Numbered from the stretch's first letter, positions 1 through 8,542 are shown. The stretch: 64,000 nucleotides of DNA from Gryllotalpicola ginsengisoli DSM 22003 (GCF_000419445.1 NZ_AULK01000004.1:234686-298685), one strand, 5' to 3'. The notes: generated by a model not told the origin, from the sequence alone. Program-made: numbers and translations.

Positions 1-624
1 ACTGGTGCTCGTGCCGGCAGCATCCGCCGCCGTCTCCACCCCCGGCTGCTTCGTCGTCGATCCTTCGACGAGCCCGGTGACGCCGGAGATGACCCCGGCG
101 ACGGAGGTCGGAACCGAGATCGCCGTCGACGGCGCGTAGACGTGCTTGCCGCCGTGCGAGTAGGTGTTCATCGTCGTGTCGAAGGCCTTGTCGATCTGCG
201 CCGCGGTGCCCGTGACGTCGATCCACTTGTTGCCGTCGGCGACGTCGGTGACCTTCATGCCCTGGCCGGCCAGGAAGGACTTCACTTGGGCGATGTCCGC
301 GTCGCTGGGGGCGAACCGCGCGTCGTACTGCTCGGGAGTGAGGTACTTGCCGTAGTCCTTGCTCGACGGGTCGGTGACGTCCTTGATGAACGCGTCGATG
401 GAGCTGGTGTGCGAATTGCCCATCACCACCCGGAAGGACACCGTCTGCTGCGACGAGAGCGTGCCCGTGCGATGGGACGAGGTGGCCCAGGAGGGCGCGG
501 AGCCGAGACTGTGCCTGCCGGAGCCGGCCGCATCGGCCGCCCCCGCTCCCAGCACGAGGAATGAGACTGCGGCGACGCCGACGCTGACTGCGGCGGCGGT
601 CGCGCGAACCGACCGATGTTGCAC
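1..624 (-). CDS. Sedolisin (S53) family secreted peptidase, N-terminal part
   Basis: The 208 residues visible run off the window edge, so the catalytic domain (Ser-Glu-Asp, Pfam peptidase S53) is not seen. Residues 1 to about 33 form a signal peptide (Arg-containing start, hydrophobic core, Ala-rich cleavage zone ending ADAA). Residues about 45-190 match the pro-kumamolisin activation domain: an SxRVVMGNSH strand, a DPSSKDYGKYLTPEQYDARF segment and the A..V..FLAGQGMKVT helix typical of this propeptide. The GTG start at 624 is preceded by GAGGAG at normal spacing. The family cleaves proteins outside the cell at acid pH after autocatalytic removal of the prodomain. The family call is firm; substrate and catalytic competence cannot be judged. 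Confidence 0.85.
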   Translation of the reverse strand, partial: MQHRSVRATAAAVSVGVAAVSFLVLGAGAADAAGSGRHSLGSAPSWATSSHRTGTLSSQQTVSFRVVMGNSHTSSIDAFIKDVTDPSSKDYGKYLTPEQYDARFAPSDADIAQVKSFLAGQGMKVTDVADGNKWIDVTGTAAQIDKAFDTTMNTYSHGGKHVYAPSTAISVPTSVAGVISGVTGLVEGSTTKQPGVETAADAAGTSTS

Positions 625-638
625 CTGAACTCCTCTAC

Positions 639-670
639 GAATCCGGCTGATGGTGAATCCGGTTGATGGT
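639..670. repeat. 16-bp tandem direct repeat upstream of the S53 gene
   Basis: Two adjacent copies (639-654 and 655-670) of GAATCCGG[C/T]TGATGGT lie 15 bases before the GTG start of the secreted peptidase gene, in its 5' leader. They could be a duplicated operator or a simple tandem duplication. Apart from this repeat and the aldose epimerase -10 box, the 267-bp gap shows nothing recognisable. Confidence 0.5.
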
Positions 671-878
671 TACCAACTCGCCCACCCCCGAACGCGGGGC
701 AGAAAAAGCGAGCAGATCACCTGCCTACGGGATCCGCGGCGGCCGGGTCAACAGGTACGACCGCTTCGTAACCCGCGCGTCACGCCGCGCATAGCCGTTG
801 CACATGGCACGCTCGGCGGGGGCGTAGCAGCGGCCCTCGCAGCCGCCCCAGCAGCGGCGCGAGGGGCCTTTCGCCCGC

Positions 879-884
879 TAGCGT
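879..884 (+). promoter_or_regulatory. -10 box (TAGCGT) of leaderless galM-like gene
   Basis: TAGCGT ends seven bases before the ATG at 892, with no Shine-Dalgarno sequence between. This spacing puts the transcription start at or beside the start codon. The same arrangement recurs at many genes in this window. Confidence 0.55.
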
Positions 885-891
885 TGACCCC

Positions 892-1824
892 ATGACGCGT
901 CCGCTCTCCGGCACCCAGTACGAGCTCTCCTACGGCGACTACTCGGCGGTGATCGCGAGCGTCGGGGCGAGCCTGCGCAAGCTCACCCACGCCGGCCGCG
1001 ACCTCGTCGTCCCGTTCGAGGCCGACGCGCCCCGCCCGGCGTTCCGCGGCGCCGTGCTCGCGCCGTGGCCCAACCGCATCGCCGACGGCCGGTACACCTT
1101 CGCCGGCGTGCAGCAGCAGGTGGCTCTCACCGAGCCCGAGCGCGGAAACGCGCTGCACGGGCTCGTCGCCTGGCTCGACTTCGGCGCCATCGAGCAGACC
1201 CCGTCGCGCGTGACCCTCGGCGCGACGATCCAGGCGCAGCAGGGCTACCCGCACCGCGTGGACGTCGAGGTCGTCTACGAGCTGACCGCCGACGGCCTGT
1301 TCTCGCAGGTCACCGGCTCGAACTCGGGCGCGGATGCGGCGCCCTGGGGCACCGGCCCGCACCCGTACCTCGTGGCGGGCGACGCGGTGCGCCCGAACGC
1401 TGTGAACGAGTGGACCCTGCTGCTGCCCGCCGACCGGGTGCTCGAGGTGACCCCCGACCGGCTGCTGCCGACCGGCACCCGCCCGGTCTCCGAGCAGGGC
1501 GGCGCGTTCGACTTCCGCGAGACGCGCGCGATCGGCGACGTCTTCATCGACCACGCGTTCACGGGCCTCGCGACGGATGCCTCGGGCCGCACCCGCGTCG
1601 AGGTGCGGGCCGCCGACGGCAGCGGCACGGCCATCTCGTGGGATGCCGCCTGCCCCTGGGTGCAGGTGCACACCGCCGACCTGCCCGACCCGCGGGTGAC
1701 CCGCCAGGGCCTCGCCGTCGAGCCGATGACCTGCCCGCCCGACGCGTTCAACTCGGGCACCGACCTGGTCGTGCTCGAGCCGGGCGCAGCGCACGCGGCC
1801 GGGTGGACCATCTCGGCTCTCTAG
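892..1824 (+). CDS. Aldose 1-epimerase family protein
   Basis: 310 residues, the usual size for Pfam Aldose_epim. It shows the family landmarks in order: WPNRIADGRYTFAG around residues 63-76, the NALHGLV motif (catalytic His region) around 92-98, the GPHPY motif near residue 156 and a C-terminal VEPMTCPPDAFN block carrying conserved Glu and Asn. The enzyme interconverts alpha and beta anomers of aldoses in the cytosol. The close family could also be a glucose-6-phosphate or other sugar mutarotase, so no symbol is given. It has its own promoter and is followed on the same strand by a reductase gene 35 bases downstream. Confidence 0.88.
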   Translation: MTRPLSGTQYELSYGDYSAVIASVGASLRKLTHAGRDLVVPFEADAPRPAFRGAVLAPWPNRIADGRYTFAGVQQQVALTEPERGNALHGLVAWLDFGAIEQTPSRVTLGATIQAQQGYPHRVDVEVVYELTADGLFSQVTGSNSGADAAPWGTGPHPYLVAGDAVRPNAVNEWTLLLPADRVLEVTPDRLLPTGTRPVSEQGGAFDFRETRAIGDVFIDHAFTGLATDASGRTRVEVRAADGSGTAISWDAACPWVQVHTADLPDPRVTRQGLAVEPMTCPPDAFNSGTDLVVLEPGAAHAAGWTISAL

Positions 1825-1859
1825 AGAGCTTGGCTATCACCCCTGCCTAGGCTGGCCCC

Positions 1860-2915
1860 ATGAGCTTTCACGCCGTGGTGATCGAGCAGACCGTCGAGAA
1901 GGGCAGGATCCGGGAGCACCGCGCCGAGGTGCGCGAGCTCGAGGATGCCTGGTTGAGCGCATCCGATGACACGGATGCCGGCACCGATGACGGCACGGAT
2001 GCCGGCACGGATGCCGGCACCGTCGCGCTCGACGTGACGTACTCGGGCCTCAACTACAAGGACGCCCTCGCGATCGCCGGCCGGCCCGGGGTGGCGCGCA
2101 CCTCGCCGCTGATCCCGGGCATCGACGTCGTGGGCCGGGTCGCCGAGTCGCAGGACGCGCGCTGGCAGCCGGGCGACCGGGTGCTGCTCAACGGCGCGGG
2201 GCTCGGCGAGAGCCGGCACGGCGGGCTGGCAGAGCGCGCGATCGTGCCCGGCGACCGGCTCGTGCGCGTGCCGGACGGGCTCTCGGACCGGCAGGCGGCG
2301 GCGATCGGCACCGCCGGGTTCACCGCGATGCTCTCGGTGCTGGCGCTGGAGCGCGGCGACCTCACGCCCGAGCAGGGACCGGTCGTCGTGACGGGAGCGG
2401 CCGGCGGCGTCGGATCCGTCGCGATCGCCGTGCTCGCGAAGCTCGGCTTCCACGTGGTCGCCTCGAGCGGCCGGGCCGAGAGCGAGGGCGACTACCTGCG
2501 CGGCCTCGGCGCCGCCGAGGTGATCGACCGCCGGGAGCTCTCCGAGCCGGGGCCGGCGCTGCAGAAGCGGCGCTGGGCCGGCGCGCTCGACGCGGTCGGC
2601 GGCACGACGCTCGCCAACCTGCTCGCCCAGACGCAGGACTTCGGCACCGTGACGGCCTGCGGCCTCGCGGGCGGCTCCGAGCTGCCGACGACGGTCATGC
2701 CGTTCATCCTGCGCGGGGTGACCCTCGCGGGCATCAACTCCGTCGAGCAGCCGCTCGCCGCGCGGGAGGAGGCCTGGGCTCGCCTCGCATCCGATCTCGA
2801 CCCGGCCCTGCTCGACGGGATGACCACAGAGATCACGCTCGCCGAGGTGTTCGAGACCGCCGACCGGCTGCTGGCCGGCGGGGTGCGCGGACGCACCGTC
2901 GTGCGGGCGGCATGA
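1860..2915 (+). CDS. YhdH/AcuI-type acrylyl-CoA reductase-like oxidoreductase (MDR family)
   Basis: 351 residues. It has the zinc-less medium-chain dehydrogenase signature: YSGLNYKDALAI near residue 61, PGIDVVGRV near 85, and the nucleotide-binding GAAGGVGSVAIAVLAKLG loop around 178-195. The Q..RRWAGALDAVGG stretch is typical of YhdH-like NADPH-dependent enzymes, some of which reduce acrylyl-CoA. An Asp/Thr/Gly-rich insert (residues about 36-57) is encoded by short GGATGCCGGCAC repeats and is absent from most relatives. A TAGGCT box six bases before ATG suggests a leaderless start. The stop overlaps the fucosidase start by four bases (ATGA), so the two are probably co-translated. The substrate is not known. 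Confidence 0.85.
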   Translation: MSFHAVVIEQTVEKGRIREHRAEVRELEDAWLSASDDTDAGTDDGTDAGTDAGTVALDVTYSGLNYKDALAIAGRPGVARTSPLIPGIDVVGRVAESQDARWQPGDRVLLNGAGLGESRHGGLAERAIVPGDRLVRVPDGLSDRQAAAIGTAGFTAMLSVLALERGDLTPEQGPVVVTGAAGGVGSVAIAVLAKLGFHVVASSGRAESEGDYLRGLGAAEVIDRRELSEPGPALQKRRWAGALDAVGGTTLANLLAQTQDFGTVTACGLAGGSELPTTVMPFILRGVTLAGINSVEQPLAAREEAWARLASDLDPALLDGMTTEITLAEVFETADRLLAGGVRGRTVVRAA

Positions 2916-4315
2916 CGCTCGAGGAGCGGCTGGTCGCCGTGCGGCCCTCGCCGCGGCAGCTGGCGTGGCAGGCGCTCGAGTTCTACGGATTCCTGCACTT
3001 CGGCATGAACACCATGACCGACCGCGAGTGGGGGCTGGGGCGTGGGCGGGGCGGCGAAGACCCGGGGCTTTTCAACCCGGCCGAGCTCGACGCCGATCAG
3101 TGGATGCGGGCGCTCAAGGCCGCCGGGATGCGCGGCGTCATCCTCACCGCGAAGCACCACGACGGCTTCTGCCTCTGGCCGAGCCGGGTCACCGACCACA
3201 CGGTGGCGGCCTCGCCGTGGCGGGGCGGCCGCGGCGACGTGGTGCGCGAGGCGGCGGATGCCGCGGCCCGGCACGGCCTGAAGTTCGGGGTGTACCTCTC
3301 GCCGTGGGATCGCACCGAGCCCTCCTACGGGTCGGGCGCCGCCTACGACGACTTCTACGTCGCCCAGCTGACCGAGCTGCTCACCGGCTACGGCCCGATC
3401 TTCTGCGTCTGGCTCGACGGGGCCAACGGGGAGAGCGCCAACGGGGAGGGCCCGAACGGGAAGACCCAGCAGTACGACTGGGAGCGCTACTACGCGACCA
3501 TCCGCCGCCTGCAGCCCGACGCCGTGATCAGCGTCTGCGGGCCCGACGTGCGCTGGGTCGGCAACGAGGCCGGCGCCACCCGCGCGAACGAGTGGAGCGT
3601 CGTGCCCGCCGAGCTGCGCGACGTCGAGCGCATCGCGGCGAAGTCGCAGCAGGTCGACGACGGCGCGTTCCGGCGCATGGTCACGAGCGCCGACGAGGAT
3701 CTCGGCAGCCGCCGCGCGCTCGAGGGCTACCGCGGAGAGCTGATCTGGTACCCGGCCGAGGTGAACATGTCGATCCGCCCCGGCTGGTTCTACCACCCGG
3801 CGGAGGACGATGAGGTGCGCTCCCCCGACGAGCTGTTCGAGCTGTACCTGCGCGCCGTCGGCGGCAACGCGTGCCTGCTGCTGAACGTGCCGCCGCGGCC
3901 CGACGGGCTGCTGGCTCCCGCCGACGTGGCCGCCCTCGAGGGGCTCGGCGAGCGGGTGCGCGAGCTCGAGGAGCGGCGGCTTGCGGCATCCGTCATGTCG
4001 GCGTCGCCGCGCGATTTCGTGCTCGTCCTCGACGGCGGCCCGTCTCTCGTCGACGCGGTGGTCGTGCGCGAGCACATCGCCGAGGGCCAGCGCGTCGAGC
4101 ACGTCGTCGTGAGCGGCGCCCTCGGGCGCGGCGGCTGGCAGGTGCTGGCCGAGACGGATGCCGTGGGCTATCAGCGCATCGTGCGCTTCGCGCCGCGCGA
4201 GGTCGACCGGTTGCGCCTCGAGGTGACCGCGAGCCGCGGCGAGCCGGTCATTGCTCGGCTGTGGGCCCTTCGGCCGGCCCGGCCGTTGGGGAAGCAGCGG
4301 GCTGCCCGGCCGTAG
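2912..4315 (+). CDS. Alpha-L-fucosidase (GH29)
   Basis: 467 residues with no signal peptide, so an intracellular enzyme that removes terminal alpha-L-fucose. It shows GH29 hallmarks: FHFGMNTMTDREWG-like start (residues 26-41), LTAKHHDGFCLWPS near 76-89, FGVYLSPWDR near 125-134, and FCVWLDGANGE, the strand expected to carry the nucleophile Asp. The C-terminal 100 residues form a beta-sandwich-like extension. The WLDGA form of the nucleophile region and the length resemble the GH29-B group, which prefers 1,3/1,4-linked fucose. That subgroup assignment is inference. The start overlaps the preceding reductase gene by four bases, and the last 68 bases overlap a convergent gene. Confidence 0.9.
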   Translation: MTLEERLVAVRPSPRQLAWQALEFYGFLHFGMNTMTDREWGLGRGRGGEDPGLFNPAELDADQWMRALKAAGMRGVILTAKHHDGFCLWPSRVTDHTVAASPWRGGRGDVVREAADAAARHGLKFGVYLSPWDRTEPSYGSGAAYDDFYVAQLTELLTGYGPIFCVWLDGANGESANGEGPNGKTQQYDWERYYATIRRLQPDAVISVCGPDVRWVGNEAGATRANEWSVVPAELRDVERIAAKSQQVDDGAFRRMVTSADEDLGSRRALEGYRGELIWYPAEVNMSIRPGWFYHPAEDDEVRSPDELFELYLRAVGGNACLLLNVPPRPDGLLAPADVAALEGLGERVRELEERRLAASVMSASPRDFVLVLDGGPSLVDAVVVREHIAEGQRVEHVVVSGALGRGGWQVLAETDAVGYQRIVRFAPREVDRLRLEVTASRGEPVIARLWALRPARPLGKQRAARP

Positions 4316-4739
4316 GAGACGCAGCGGGCTGCTCCTGCTCCGCGTCTCGGCGCGACTCGGCCCGCAGCGCCTGCATGAGCGCCGTCGCGTGCGCGGTCGA
4401 GACGATCACCCGGTCGTAGCCGTCGGCGACCACTTCTCCCTCGGTCCCGTCCTCGGGCTGCTCGATGTCGATCACGACCGCCGGCCGGCTCTTGCCCTTG
4501 ACGATGAGGAAGTCCTTGCCGCCGTGGTACTTCCAGGTGCCGATCGCGAGGGTCAGCGGAATGCCCATGCCGGGCACGCGCACGCCGCGGATCCAGATCC
4601 ACGGGTCCTGGGTGATCGCGACCGACCTGATGCGCTCCCGCGGGATGACCAGGAGGTCGTCCTTGCGGAACGCGAGCGCCTTCTCGGCCCGGGTGAGGCG
4701 GATCTCGAGGCGGTCGCGGTGCACGTGCAGGTCGGCCAT
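4248..4739 (-). CDS. Conserved protein of unknown function
   Basis: 163 residues from ATG at 4739. Residues 1-125 form a compact alternating beta pattern (MADLHVHRDRLEIRLT, then DPWIWIRGVRVPG, then LIVKGKSRPAVVIDIE) that resembles bacterial PH-like folds. This is only a resemblance by eye. The last 30 residues are a low-complexity repeat of PAASPTAG, written by a short DNA duplication near 4275-4335. That tail overlaps the convergent fucosidase gene by 68 bases. No signal peptide or membrane segment is seen, so it is probably cytosolic. No function is proposed. Confidence 0.75.
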   Translation of the reverse strand: MADLHVHRDRLEIRLTRAEKALAFRKDDLLVIPRERIRSVAITQDPWIWIRGVRVPGMGIPLTLAIGTWKYHGGKDFLIVKGKSRPAVVIDIEQPEDGTEGEVVADGYDRVIVSTAHATALMQALRAESRRDAEQEQPAASPTAGQPAASPTAGPAEGPTAEQ

Positions 4740-4795
4740 AGAGCTAGTCTGCCCGCTTCCCGATCCCCTGTCGCGGGGGTGCCGCCCTCCGTCGA

Positions 4796-4920
4796 TTCGT
4801 CGATTTGTGTCGCCGGTGCGGCGGCGACCAGCCAATCGTGACGAGTCGCCGTTGGGCTCGCCTCTCATTCGTCGATTTGTGCCGCCAGAGCGGCCCTGAC
4901 GCCCGAAACGTGACGAATCG
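4796..4920. repeat. Two copies of a dispersed quasi-palindrome (ATTCGTCGATTTGTG type)
   Basis: Copy 1 (about 4793-4848) and copy 2 (about 4867-4920) each start with ATTCGTCGATTTGTG, have a GC-rich centre and end with a CGTGACGA[A/G]TCG block that is complementary to the start. A third copy lies at 26804-26861 in another intergenic gap. The 188-bp gap between hemL and the 4739 gene holds nothing else. Confidence 0.7.
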
Positions 4921-4927
4921 CTATCGC

Positions 4928-6268
4928 TTATAGGGGGCGCGCCTCCGCCGCCGCCTTCGCCGCCGCCGGCAGCGCCTCGACGATGCGCGAGACCGCCGCG
5001 TCGTCGTGCGCGGCCGTGACGAACCACGCCTCGAACACGCTCGGCGGCAGGGCGACCCCCTGCTCGAGCATCGCGTGGAAGAACGGCCCGTACCGGAACG
5101 CCTCCTGCGCCTGCACCGCGGCGTAGTCGCGCGCCGGCTCCTCGGCGAACAGCACCGAGAACAGGTTGCCCGCCGTCTGGATCGTGTGCGCGACCCCCGC
5201 GGCCGACAGCGCCGCCGACACCGCGCGCTGCAGCTGCAGACTGACCCGGTCGAGCGTGTCATAGACGGATGCGTCGGCCAGCCGCAGCGTCGCGAGCCCG
5301 GCCGCGACCGACAGCGGATTCCCCGACAAGGTGCCCGCCTGATACACCGGTCCGACGGGGGCGAGGTACTCCATGACCTCGCGCCGGCCGCCGAGCGCGG
5401 CGAGCGGCATGCCGCCCCCGATCACCTTCCCGAAGGTGACCAGGTCGGGCAGGTAGCTCGTGTCGATCCCCCAATACCCCCGCCCCGACACCCGGAACCC
5501 GGTGAGCACCTCGTCGAGGATCAGCAGCGCGCCGTTCTCGTGCGCGAGCTGCGTGAGCGCGGCATTGAAGCCGGCATCCGGCGCGACGACGCCCATGTTG
5601 GCCGCCGCCGCCTCCACGATGACCGCGGCGATCTCGCCGGGGCGCGCGGCGAAAGCCTCCCGCACGGCATCGAGGTCGTTGTAGGGCAGCACGAGCGTCT
5701 GCGCGGCGATGGGCGCGGGCACTCCGGCGGAGGCCGGCAGCGCGAGCGTCGCGACGCCCGAGCCCGCTTCGGCGAGCAGCCCGTCGGAGTGGCCGTGGTA
5801 GTGGCCGGAGAACTTGATCAGCAGCGGCCGGCCGGTGACCCCGCGCGCGAGGCGGATCGCCGTCATCGTCGCCTCGGTGCCGGTGGAGACCAGGCGCAGC
5901 TCGTCGACGAGACCACCGGCGCCACCCAGCCGCTCGACGACGAGCTCCGCGAGTTCCGTCTCGGCCGGGGTGGTGGCGCCGAACGAGAGGCCGCGGCCTG
6001 CGGCATCCGTCACCGCCTTGACGACCTCGGGGTGCGCGTGGCCCAGGATCGCCGGCCCCCAGGAGGCGACCAGGTCGACATACTCGCGGCCCTCGACGTC
6101 GGTGACGTACGCGCCGCGGGCGGAGGTGAGGAAGCGGGGTGCGCCGCCCACCGAGCGGTAGGCGCGCACCGGCGAGTTCACGCCGCCCGGGATGACGCGG
6201 CGGGCGCGGTCGAACTCGGCCTCGTTGGTGGTCGTGGTGTTGTTGTTGGTGGTGGCGGCACTGCTCAT
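4928..6268 (-). CDS. hemL: Glutamate-1-semialdehyde 2,1-aminomutase
   Basis: 446 residues. This PLP enzyme makes 5-aminolevulinate from glutamate-1-semialdehyde, the second step of the C5 haem route, receiving substrate from HemA. Landmarks are [14 protein letters not shown] at the N-terminus, the [14 protein letters not shown] block, [10 protein letters not shown] (PLP-contacting Asp) and the Schiff-base lysine in [15 protein letters not shown] low-complexity Asn/Thr stretch at residues 6-15, encoded by a GTT/GGT microsatellite, precedes the conserved domain and is unusual. The ATG overlaps the hemB stop by four bases, so it is translationally coupled as the last gene of the haem cluster. 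Confidence 0.97.
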   Translation of the reverse strand: MSSAATTNNNTTTTNEAEFDRARRVIPGGVNSPVRAYRSVGGAPRFLTSARGAYVTDVEGREYVDLVASWGPAILGHAHPEVVKAVTDAAGRGLSFGATTPAETELAELVVERLGGAGGLVDELRLVSTGTEATMTAIRLARGVTGRPLLIKFSGHYHGHSDGLLAEAGSGVATLALPASAGVPAPIAAQTLVLPYNDLDAVREAFAARPGEIAAVIVEAAAANMGVVAPDAGFNAALTQLAHENGALLILDEVLTGFRVSGRGYWGIDTSYLPDLVTFGKVIGGGMPLAALGGRREVMEYLAPVGPVYQAGTLSGNPLSVAAGLATLRLADASVYDTLDRVSLQLQRAVSAALSAAGVAHTIQTAGNLFSVLFAEEPARDYAAVQAQEAFRYGPFFHAMLEQGVALPPSVFEAWFVTAAHDDAAVSRIVEALPAAAKAAAEARPL

Positions 6269-7254
6269 CGCGGCAGCAGCTCCTTCGCGACCTCGACGGC
6301 CCAGTAGGTGAGCACGGCGTCGGCGCCCGCGCGACGGATGCCGGTCAGCGTCTCGAGGATCGCCCGCTCGCGGTCGATCCAGCCGTTCGCGGCGGCGGCC
6401 TCGAGCATCGCGTACTCGCCCGAGACCTGGTAGGCCCACACCGGCACGTCGCTGACGGCGGCGACCTCGGAGAGCACGTCGAGATACGACAGCGCCGGCT
6501 TCACCATGACGATGTCGGCGCCCTCGGCGAGGTCGAGGGTCGCCTCGCGCAGGCCCTCGCGACGGTTGGCGGGATCCTGCTGGTAGGTGCGCCGGTCGCC
6601 CTTCAGCTGGCTGTCGACCGCCTCGCGGAACGGGCCGTAGAACGCGCTCGCGTACTTGGCCGAGTAGGCGAGGATGCCCACGTTCTCGAAGCCGTTGGCA
6701 TCGAGGGCCGAGCGGATCGCCGCGACCTGGCCGTCCATCATCCCGCTCGGTGCGACCAGCTCGGCGCCCGCCGTCGCCTGCGCGACGGCCATCTCCTGGT
6801 AGCGCACCAGGGTCTTGTCGTTGTCGACCGAGCCGTCGACGGCGAGCACGCCGCAGTGCCCGTGGTCGGTGAACTCGTCGAGGCACAAGTCGGTCTGCAC
6901 GACGAGCGCGTCGCCGACCTCCTCGCGGGCGATGCGGGTGGCGACGTTGAGGATGCCCTCGGGGTCGGTCGCCCCCGAGCCGATGGCGTCGTGCTCGAGC
7001 GGCACCCCGAACAGGTTCACCCCGCCGATGCCGGCCTCGGCCGCCTCGTGCAGCGCCGCCTTGAAGCTGTCGAGCGAGTGCTGCACCACGCCGGGCATGC
7101 TCGCGATCGGCACCGGCTCACTCGCCCCCTCACGGATGAACATCGGCAGCACCAGCTCGGCCGGGTGGATGCGCGTCTCGGCGACCATGCGCCGCAGGGC
7201 GGGGGTGCCGCGCAGGCGGCGCGGGCGGATGGTGGGATGCAGGACGTCGGTCAC
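6265..7254 (-). CDS. hemB: Porphobilinogen synthase (delta-aminolevulinic acid dehydratase)
   Basis: 329 residues from GTG at 7254, chosen because AGGG lies nine bases upstream. A TTG at 7263 would add three residues but directly abuts that AGGG. The enzyme condenses two 5-aminolevulinates to porphobilinogen. Both Schiff-base lysines are visible, in [15 protein letters not shown] and in [10 protein letters not shown]. The metal site reads [14 protein letters not shown]: two of the three cysteines of classical zinc enzymes are kept, and the middle one is Asp, so metal use may be mixed zinc/magnesium. It lies just upstream of hemL with a four-base overlap. Confidence 0.96.
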   Translation of the reverse strand: MTDVLHPTIRPRRLRGTPALRRMVAETRIHPAELVLPMFIREGASEPVPIASMPGVVQHSLDSFKAALHEAAEAGIGGVNLFGVPLEHDAIGSGATDPEGILNVATRIAREEVGDALVVQTDLCLDEFTDHGHCGVLAVDGSVDNDKTLVRYQEMAVAQATAGAELVAPSGMMDGQVAAIRSALDANGFENVGILAYSAKYASAFYGPFREAVDSQLKGDRRTYQQDPANRREGLREATLDLAEGADIVMVKPALSYLDVLSEVAAVSDVPVWAYQVSGEYAMLEAAAANGWIDRERAILETLTGIRRAGADAVLTYWAVEVAKELLPR

Positions 7255-7334
7255 GTCTGACAACCCTACGAGCGTTGTCTGTGAGCGGGGTCCTGCGCTG
7301 AGCCCGCTGATCGGCTCACGCGTCCGCAGCCGCC

Positions 7335-7365
7335 GGTCGACTCACGCGCAGCGTGAATGGAGACC
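7335..7365. repeat. Dispersed family-A palindromic repeat, left boundary of island
   Basis: This 31-bp element starts GGTCGACTCACGCG and ends GTGAATGGAGACC. It is the exact reverse complement of the element at 8723-8753, on the other side of the GNAT/hypothetical gene pair. Related copies are at 15564, 21484, 37716 and 40533. The function is unknown. Confidence 0.85.
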
Positions 7366-7381
7366 AAGGCCGACCCCTCAC

Positions 7382-7468
7382 TGATACTTTGACCCCATGT
7401 TCCGTTCCTGAAGCCGCACCGCGGCGCTGACCCGCTCCCCGCACCCGACACGAACGAACGGAACACCC
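7382..7468 (+). promoter_or_regulatory. Putative leaderless mini-ORF leader with RBS-trapping inverted repeat
   Basis: A TGATACT -10-like box (7382-7388) lies eight bases before ATG-TTC-CGT-TCC-TGA (7397-7411), which would encode the tetrapeptide MFRS from a leaderless transcript. TGTTCCGTTC (7398-7407), inside the mini-ORF, is perfectly complementary to GAACGGAACA (7456-7465), which lies three bases before the GNAT start codon. A smaller CCGC/GCGG hairpin is nested inside. The stop of the mini-ORF is in frame with the GNAT gene. This layout resembles translational attenuators, but it is an inference from sequence only. Confidence 0.45.
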
Positions 7469-7966
7469 ATGCCCAGCGACGTGCGAATCCTCGCGCTCGA
7501 CAATTCCCTGCCGACCACCTCGACCCTCCCCGGTCTGAGGGTTAGGCCGATCACCAATGCCGATCGCGAAGACCTCGCGGTTCTGTATCGCGACAGCTAC
7601 CCGCCCGAAGTCGGCGCACACGATCTCGATGAGGCTCGCACCGAGATCGACATGACCTTCGCCGGCGACTTCGGGAAGCTTCGGCGCGACGCAAGCCTTC
7701 TCGCCCTCATCGGCGGCGACCCTGCGGGCGCCGTACTCGTGGTGGCCCGGTCGATTTGGGACGAGGACCTGCCCGGCCCGTTCGTGATCGATCTGTTCGT
7801 GCATCCGTCGCACCGTGGTCTCGGAATCGGCCGCGCGCTCATGGTGGGCGCGATCGCCGCCTGCCGAGCGCACGGCGACACGACGCTTTCGCTCCGTGTC
7901 GGGGAAGGCACCTCGCCGGCAGCGCATGCGCTCTACGCCGGGCTCGGCTTCGCGGCACCGTCATAG
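7469..7966 (+). CDS. GNAT-family N-acetyltransferase
   Basis: 165 residues, a single GNAT domain. LRVRPITNADREDLAVLYRDSY at residues about 14-35 is strand 1 and helix 1. VIDLFVHPSHRGLGIGRALM (around 109-128) is motif A, with the R/Q-x-x-G-x-G/A acetyl-CoA loop present as RGLGIG. AHALYAGLGFAAPS is the C-terminal motif B region. It should transfer acetyl from acetyl-CoA to an amine; the substrate is unknown. It lacks a clear Shine-Dalgarno and sits behind the possible attenuator at 7382-7468, a layout seen for some resistance acetyltransferases. It is in the island that separates hemD from hemB and overlaps the convergent hypothetical gene by six bases. Confidence 0.85.
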   Translation: MPSDVRILALDNSLPTTSTLPGLRVRPITNADREDLAVLYRDSYPPEVGAHDLDEARTEIDMTFAGDFGKLRRDASLLALIGGDPAGAVLVVARSIWDEDLPGPFVIDLFVHPSHRGLGIGRALMVGAIAACRAHGDTTLSLRVGEGTSPAAHALYAGLGFAAPS

Positions 7967-8542
7967 TGTCGCGGCAAATGGTTCCTCCCAGCTGATTGTC
8001 TGCGCGTCGCGGAGCGAGACGTCGCCGCCAGCGAGGACGTGCGGCGTGCCGTTGAACCACGCGCCCTTCGCTCCTCGAGCGGCGAGGCTCGCCAGCCAAT
8101 CCCGGTTCTCGGGCGTGGTCTGCAACGCCGTGCGGAACGAGCCCTTGTCGAGAGCAGTCACCTCGTCGGGGTGGATGGGATCTCCCACGGCACTGCGCGC
8201 CCTCGTGAATACGACGGTCTCCGTCGGAAGCGCGGCTACCGGGATCGCCCAGAACGGCAGCGGCGCGAGTTCCTGCCCGGTCAGCTCGCGCCACGCTTGC
8301 CAGATCGCGTGCGGATGCACCGGGCTGAGGAACACGACCTCGGTCCACCTCCTCCCGATGATCGGGATGACGGTGTCTCGCAGCCGCTGTCGCTCCGGGG
8401 TGTCGTCGTACTTGGCAAGAGCCGCATCATGGGCTGCTGGATCGAGGTGTGCAAGCTCGCTCAGAGGCACGAGCCGATCGGTTCCAGCGGCCAGTCCGAC
8501 CCGGGCATGGAACACGTGGCGGCGATGTGCGGGCACGAGCAC
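7961..8542 (-). CDS. Hypothetical protein
   Basis: 193 residues if the GTG at 8542 is the start; no good ribosome site is seen, so the true start may differ. No family is recognised. The chain is mixed alpha/beta with no signal peptide or membrane segment and a Trp-rich middle (RRWTEVVFLSPVHPHAIWQAW). Third-position GC is coding-like but weaker than in the haem genes, and the gene sits inside an inverted-repeat-bounded island. Both points fit recent acquisition. It is convergent with, and overlaps by six bases, the GNAT gene. Confidence 0.55.
   Translation of the reverse strand: MLVPAHRRHVFHARVGLAAGTDRLVPLSELAHLDPAAHDAALAKYDDTPERQRLRDTVIPIIGRRWTEVVFLSPVHPHAIWQAWRELTGQELAPLPFWAIPVAALPTETVVFTRARSAVGDPIHPDEVTALDKGSFRTALQTTPENRDWLASLAARGAKGAWFNGTPHVLAGGDVSLRDAQTISWEEPFAATL

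Noticed and set aside
748..1794. Long minus-strand open frame opposite the aldose epimerase gene
   Set aside because: It mirrors the plus-strand gene, is composed of Arg/Gly/Ala/Val shadow codons and matches no family. High GC content creates such frames throughout the window.
5006..6307. Plus-strand 433-codon frame opposite hemL
   Set aside because: hemL on the other strand has all catalytic motifs; the plus frame reads as Arg/Asp/His-rich low-complexity sequence.
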